NCBI GenBank assembly: GCA_021812735.1 | Contig: JAKAMV010000398.1 | Coordinates: 1-8,376 of the forward strand | Length of the DNA: 8,376 nt | From: Chloroflexota bacterium | Lineage (GTDB): Bacteria > Chloroflexota > Limnocylindria > Limnocylindrales > CSP1-4 | Direction of reading: 5' to 3' | Shown here: positions 5,573-8,376 of the stretch, piece by piece | Layout: every line of letters begins with the position of its first letter | Numbering within the stretch: position 1 is the first letter of the stretch | The notes under the pieces: generated by a model | What the model was told of the DNA's origin: nothing | Databases searched by the model: none | What the model saw: only the letters and a program-made list of their open reading frames with translations | Translations under genes and position numbers: made by a program

Positions 5573-5732
5573 AGACTAGCTGTAGTTCAGCTAGCCGACG
5601 CGCGGAAACGCGCCGCGGAGCCGCGGGCTGGACCGCCGCGCCGCGAAGCCGCGGCCTGCCGGAGCCGCTGCTATCCTACCCGCGCCAGGGTTCTGGTCTG
5701 CGCCACGCAGCCTGGGGGGTCCCGCGCCCTTC
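5573..5732. other. Divergent intergenic region between the vanZ unit and the sugar transferase gene
   Basis: This 160-bp region holds several inverted repeats and three copies of the CCGCGG hexamer (5613-5618, 5621-5626, 5649-5654). The inverted repeats are at 5576-5594, at 5600-5613 (5-bp stem, GAAA loop) and at 5685-5715. The last has an inner stem CTGCG/CGCAG around CCA and an outer CCAGG/CCTGG. No convincing promoter was found for either direction. On the minus strand a weak TTTCCG-18 nt-TACAGC lies 6 nt before GTG 5572, the same spacing as the antitoxin promoter but with poor consensus matches. Confidence 0.5.
5576..5594. promoter_or_regulatory. Perfect 7-bp inverted repeat, possible operator
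   Basis: CTAGCTG at 5576-5582 and CAGCTAG at 5588-5594 are perfect complements around a 5-nt centre. The site is much less GC-rich than its surroundings and lies 4 bp upstream of the first GTG of the coxE-like mini-ORF, in a divergent intergenic region. A regulator-binding site is plausible; no regulator is seen nearby. Confidence 0.45.
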
Positions 5733-7133
5733 GTGATCCGGCGGCACCTGTTCGCGCTTCGACTGCTGCTCCTCGCCGCTGACCTGGTCATCGCGGTCGT
5801 GATCTTCCGCGTGCTGGGGCAGCTCCGGTTCGGCGACGCGGCGTGGACCACCCTATGGCAGGCGCTCCACGTAAACGGCGTCGAGGGGGCCGTCTTCTAC
5901 GCGGTGGGCTGGATCTCGATCCTGTGGTTCCTGGGCCTGTATCAGTTCCGCGTCCGCTGGACCGTGTCGGGCGAGTTCAACGACATGCTCGCGGCCAGTT
6001 TCATCATGGCGTTCAGCGTGATGTCGTTCCTCTACCTGGCCAACCTCGCCGTGAGCCGGCTGTTCATCCTGGCCCTGCTCGTGTGCCAGCCCCTTGTCAC
6101 CGTCGCCAGTCGGCTGGCGATGCGCCGCGGCTTCGAGTGGGCCCGCCGCCGGGGGCGCAACCGCTCGTTCATGGTGATCGTGGGCGTCGGGCAGGAGGCG
6201 CAGGACTTCGCCGACGCCGTCGAGCGGCACGCCGAGCTGGGTATCGCCGTCGTGGGCCACCTCCGGGCGCCCGGCGAGGACGACGAGGTCACCCGGCCGA
6301 TCCTGGGCGAGGGTGATGAGCTGGGCCGGGTGCTCCACCAGACTGTCGTGGACGAGGTGGCCGTCTGCGTGGCGCCGCGCGCGGGCGACTGGGCGCAGCC
6401 GCTCATCCGGCTGGCGGCCGACGAGGGCAAGCGCGTCCGCGTGCCCACGCGCGCGGAGCCCCGCGCCCTGGACCTCGCGGTGGAGGAGCTCGACGGCCTG
6501 TTGGTCCGCTCGTATGTCAACGGGCCGACGAGAATGCTCAGCCTCGCCGCCAAGCGCACCATCGACCTCGCCGGCGCCGTCGTCGGCCTCGTGGCGCTGA
6601 GCCCGGTGTTCGCGGTCACGGCGCTGGCCATCCTGGTCAGGGAGGGGCGGCCGGTCCTCTACGAGCAGACCCGCGTCGGTCTCCACGGCCGACCCTTCCA
6701 GCTGCACAAGTTCCGGTCCATGGTCCGCGACGCGGACGAGCGCTTCGCGGAGGTGGCCCACCTCAACGAGCGCTACGCCATCGCCTACAAGGCCGCCGCC
6801 GACACGCGGATCACGCCCCTGGGCCGGGTCCTCCGGTCCACCAGCATCGACGAGCTGCCCCAGCTGTGGAACGTCCTGCGCGGCGAGATGAGCCTGGTGG
6901 GGCCCCGCCCTCCCCTGCCCCGCGAGGTGCGCGAGTACGACATCTGGCACCGCCGCCGGCTGTCGATGAAGCCCGGCATCACCGGCCTGTGGCAGGTTGA
7001 GGCGAGGGGCGAGGCCGATTTCGACAACTGCGTCCAGCGGGACCTCCAGTACATCGACGGCTGGTCGCTCGGCCTGGACCTGCGGATCCTGGCCAAGACA
7101 GTGCCGGCGGTCGTGGCGAGAACGGGCAAGTGA
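5733..7133 (+). CDS. Polyprenyl-phosphate sugar-1-phosphate transferase (exopolysaccharide/O-antigen initiation)
   Basis: This 466-aa membrane enzyme of the WbaP/CpsE-type family moves a sugar-1-phosphate from a nucleotide sugar to undecaprenyl phosphate, the first step of polysaccharide repeat-unit assembly. The N-terminal part has about four hydrophobic helices (9-27, 53-70, 86-104, 107-125). A nucleotide-binding-like CoA-binding domain follows (about 143-262, MVIVGVG), then a membrane hairpin (about 280-302). The C-terminal bacterial sugar transferase domain shows KRTIDL (274-279), HKFRSM (325-330), DELPQLWNVLRG (373-384) with the catalytic D373-E374 pair, MSLVGPRPP (386-394) and PGITGLWQVEARG (414-426). 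All core motifs are intact. The start is GTG at 5733 with no well-spaced Shine-Dalgarno; no ATG, GTG or TTG lies in frame back to the TAG at 5583. The sugar (glucose, galactose or other) cannot be told. Confidence 0.95.
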   Translation: MIRRHLFALRLLLLAADLVIAVVIFRVLGQLRFGDAAWTTLWQALHVNGVEGAVFYAVGWISILWFLGLYQFRVRWTVSGEFNDMLAASFIMAFSVMSFLYLANLAVSRLFILALLVCQPLVTVASRLAMRRGFEWARRRGRNRSFMVIVGVGQEAQDFADAVERHAELGIAVVGHLRAPGEDDEVTRPILGEGDELGRVLHQTVVDEVAVCVAPRAGDWAQPLIRLAADEGKRVRVPTRAEPRALDLAVEELDGLLVRSYVNGPTRMLSLAAKRTIDLAGAVVGLVALSPVFAVTALAILVREGRPVLYEQTRVGLHGRPFQLHKFRSMVRDADERFAEVAHLNERYAIAYKAAADTRITPLGRVLRSTSIDELPQLWNVLRGEMSLVGPRPPLPREVREYDIWHRRRLSMKPGITGLWQVEARGEADFDNCVQRDLQYIDGWSLGLDLRILAKTVPAVVARTGK

Positions 7134-7381
7134 GGGCTCCCGCCTGCGTATTCCGCCCCGGCGTCGCTCGATTCTCGCCTTCGGTCAGCACGCGTCCGCC
7201 GAGGCCACGGCGAGCCGATCTGGTCGGCGCGTGACCCACCCCATCCGCCCGCAGTTCCGCCCCAGAACAATGCCCAGGATCCGCGGCAGCACGGGGCGGC
7301 AAGCCGACGGTCGGCGAGTAACACCCGGCCTCAGCGCGCCGAATCGATCGTGGTGGCGTCCCGAACAGACCCGTGGAGCCG
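7134..7381. other. Intergenic region between two convergent genes
   Basis: No gene is supported in these 248 bp. Two short inverted repeats share the same arms, GCCGA and TCGGC: 7214-7228 (5-nt loop) and 7303-7315 (3-nt loop). They sit between converging stops where bidirectional terminators are expected, but neither is followed by a T-tract, so they are not called terminators. Confidence 0.45.
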
Positions 7382-8299
7382 TTACCGAGCCACCCGCCTC
7401 GCGACGACCACCATCTTGTTTCCGAATCGGCCAAGCAGAGCGTTCGTGGCGCGCCACGCCGCCTTCGCCAGCGGGTATACGACCGGGAGGCTCAGCAGCG
7501 TGCTTGGCGTCCCTGGTTCGTGCCGGTACAACATCGCGTAGCGTCTGGCCGATGTCACGACGAATCCATTGGGCTGCAAGGCATCCGCGAGGTCAGCGAT
7601 CCGCAACCGCGCAACCCGGTTCCCGGCCGGTTCGCGGTCGAGCGCAAGTCCGGCGCGCACCGCGAGGCTGGTCGCGGTCGCACGCGATGGTTCGCTGATC
7701 GACACAAAGGTCCTGGCCACCCGACACATCTCGTCCAGTCCGATTTGGGGCGTGGCGAGGTGATGCAGACCGTCGTGGACGGTCACTGTGTCCACGGTCG
7801 CGTCGCGAAACGGTAGCCGATCTACGTCCGCGACGATCGAGAGAATCGGCAGGTGGAAGCGCTGGGCTCGAGCCGCGGCTCGACGGGCGGCGCCTAACGA
7901 GATGTCTGCGGAAATCACGGTCGCGCCAGCACGCGCCATGAACTCGGCGTCGAGGCCCGAGCCACCGCAGACACACAGGACGGTGCTGTTGGGGAGTGAT
8001 GTGCGGAACGGCGCCATAGCGAGTCGGAGTTTCTCGGCAAGCAGGAAACGGTGCCAACGTGGCGTCCCCCGAGGGCGTACGGTCTCGAATTCCTCCGACC
8101 GGGGACGATCGAAGTGGCTCGCCTGCGTGGCCTTGTGGTCGATCTCATCGTGGTCGATCTGGCCATTGCCGGTGTCGTCGATCAGCACTGGGATGCCGTC
8201 GATGATTGGATAGGACCGACGACACCCGGCGCACTGGGCGCCGGCATCCGCCCACGAGAGATCCGCGTAGCATGTCGGACAGACGAGGAGCGTACGCAT
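7382..8299 (-). CDS. Class I SAM methyltransferase with N-terminal Trm112-like zinc ribbon
   Basis: This encodes 305 aa. Residues 1-41 form a Trm112-like zinc ribbon with two Cys pairs (C7/C10 and C23/C26), followed by the typical YPIIDGIPVLIDD (30-42). A methyltransferase domain follows: motif I VLCVCGGSG (107-115), acidic residue D132 in SADIS, ADVDRLPF (157-164) and VHDGLHHL (174-181). This arrangement is common in methyltransferases of polysaccharide and natural-product clusters; the substrate is unknown, and a sugar or lipid-linked glycan is a guess from the sugar transferase next door. The ATG at 8299 is chosen because family members begin a few residues before the first Cys pair. The frame also runs to an ATG at 8374, so the gene could be longer. 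Hand-counted lines are 60-70% GC, lower than the cox block. It converges on the sugar transferase. Confidence 0.85.
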   Translation of the reverse strand: MRTLLVCPTCYADLSWADAGAQCAGCRRSYPIIDGIPVLIDDTGNGQIDHDEIDHKATQASHFDRPRSEEFETVRPRGTPRWHRFLLAEKLRLAMAPFRTSLPNSTVLCVCGGSGLDAEFMARAGATVISADISLGAARRAAARAQRFHLPILSIVADVDRLPFRDATVDTVTVHDGLHHLATPQIGLDEMCRVARTFVSISEPSRATATSLAVRAGLALDREPAGNRVARLRIADLADALQPNGFVVTSARRYAMLYRHEPGTPSTLLSLPVVYPLAKAAWRATNALLGRFGNKMVVVARRVAR

Positions 8300-8376
8300 G
8301 TCCCCCGGCGGAGAGGCGAGCACCGGTCGGCCGGCAGGGCCAAGATGATTCTCCAACCTCTCTCCGTCGATCATCG
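8300..8376. other. Right window edge: upstream region or 5' extension of the zinc-ribbon methyltransferase
   Basis: The methyltransferase frame stays open through this stretch to an ATG at 8374, two bases from the edge. A GGGGGA lies only 1 nt before the ATG at 8299, too close for a normal Shine-Dalgarno. The true start and any promoter cannot be settled within this window. Confidence 0.4.

Noticed and set aside
5672..5677. TATCCT as a -10 box for the sugar transferase gene
   Set aside because: No acceptable -35 lies 16-19 bp upstream, and the surrounding sequence is CCGCGG-rich.

Overview
The window is very GC-rich DNA with frequent GTG starts and tightly packed genes. No rRNA, tRNA or other phylogenetic marker is present. 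Composition and gene content (aerobic CO dehydrogenase-type maturation genes, VanZ, a polyprenyl sugar transferase) would fit a high-GC Chloroflexota or Actinomycetota genome, but that placement is inference only.

Positions 124-4923 form one minus-strand gene block. In transcription order it holds a Phd/VapB-type antitoxin, a VapC-type PIN toxin, a CoxE-like VWA protein, an XdhC/CoxF-type molybdoenzyme maturation factor, a MocA-like molybdenum cofactor nucleotidyltransferase and a class I SAM methyltransferase. Antitoxin/toxin and xdhC/mocA overlap by 4 bp (GTGA). coxE and xdhC are 4 bp apart, and the other junctions are 42-43 bp. The three middle genes are the usual accessory set for maturing CO dehydrogenase/xanthine dehydrogenase-family enzymes: cofactor modification, cofactor protection and delivery, and a VWA partner of an AAA+ ATPase. 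The catalytic subunits and the AAA+ partner CoxD are not in the window.

Positions 4924-5732 are the most unusual part. The antitoxin has a recognisable promoter whose -10 and spacer form a 24-bp near-perfect palindrome, and the -10 lies so close to the ATG that the mRNA is predicted to be leaderless. Further up is a minus-strand VanZ-family membrane protein. Fused to its front by a TGATG stop/start is a short ORF that is an internally deleted copy of the 5' end of coxE. The two coxE 5' copies are direct repeats bracketing the toxin-antitoxin pair and vanZ, which suggests a duplication or insertion event at the start of the cox accessory operon.

Positions 5733-8376 look like the edge of a surface-polysaccharide region. 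A plus-strand polyprenyl-phosphate sugar-1-phosphate transferase, the first membrane step of exopolysaccharide or O-antigen assembly, faces a minus-strand methyltransferase with an N-terminal Trm112-like zinc ribbon. The intergenic space between them is 248 bp. The last gene is visibly less GC-rich than the cox block. Positions 1-123 hold only a GC-rich direct repeat.
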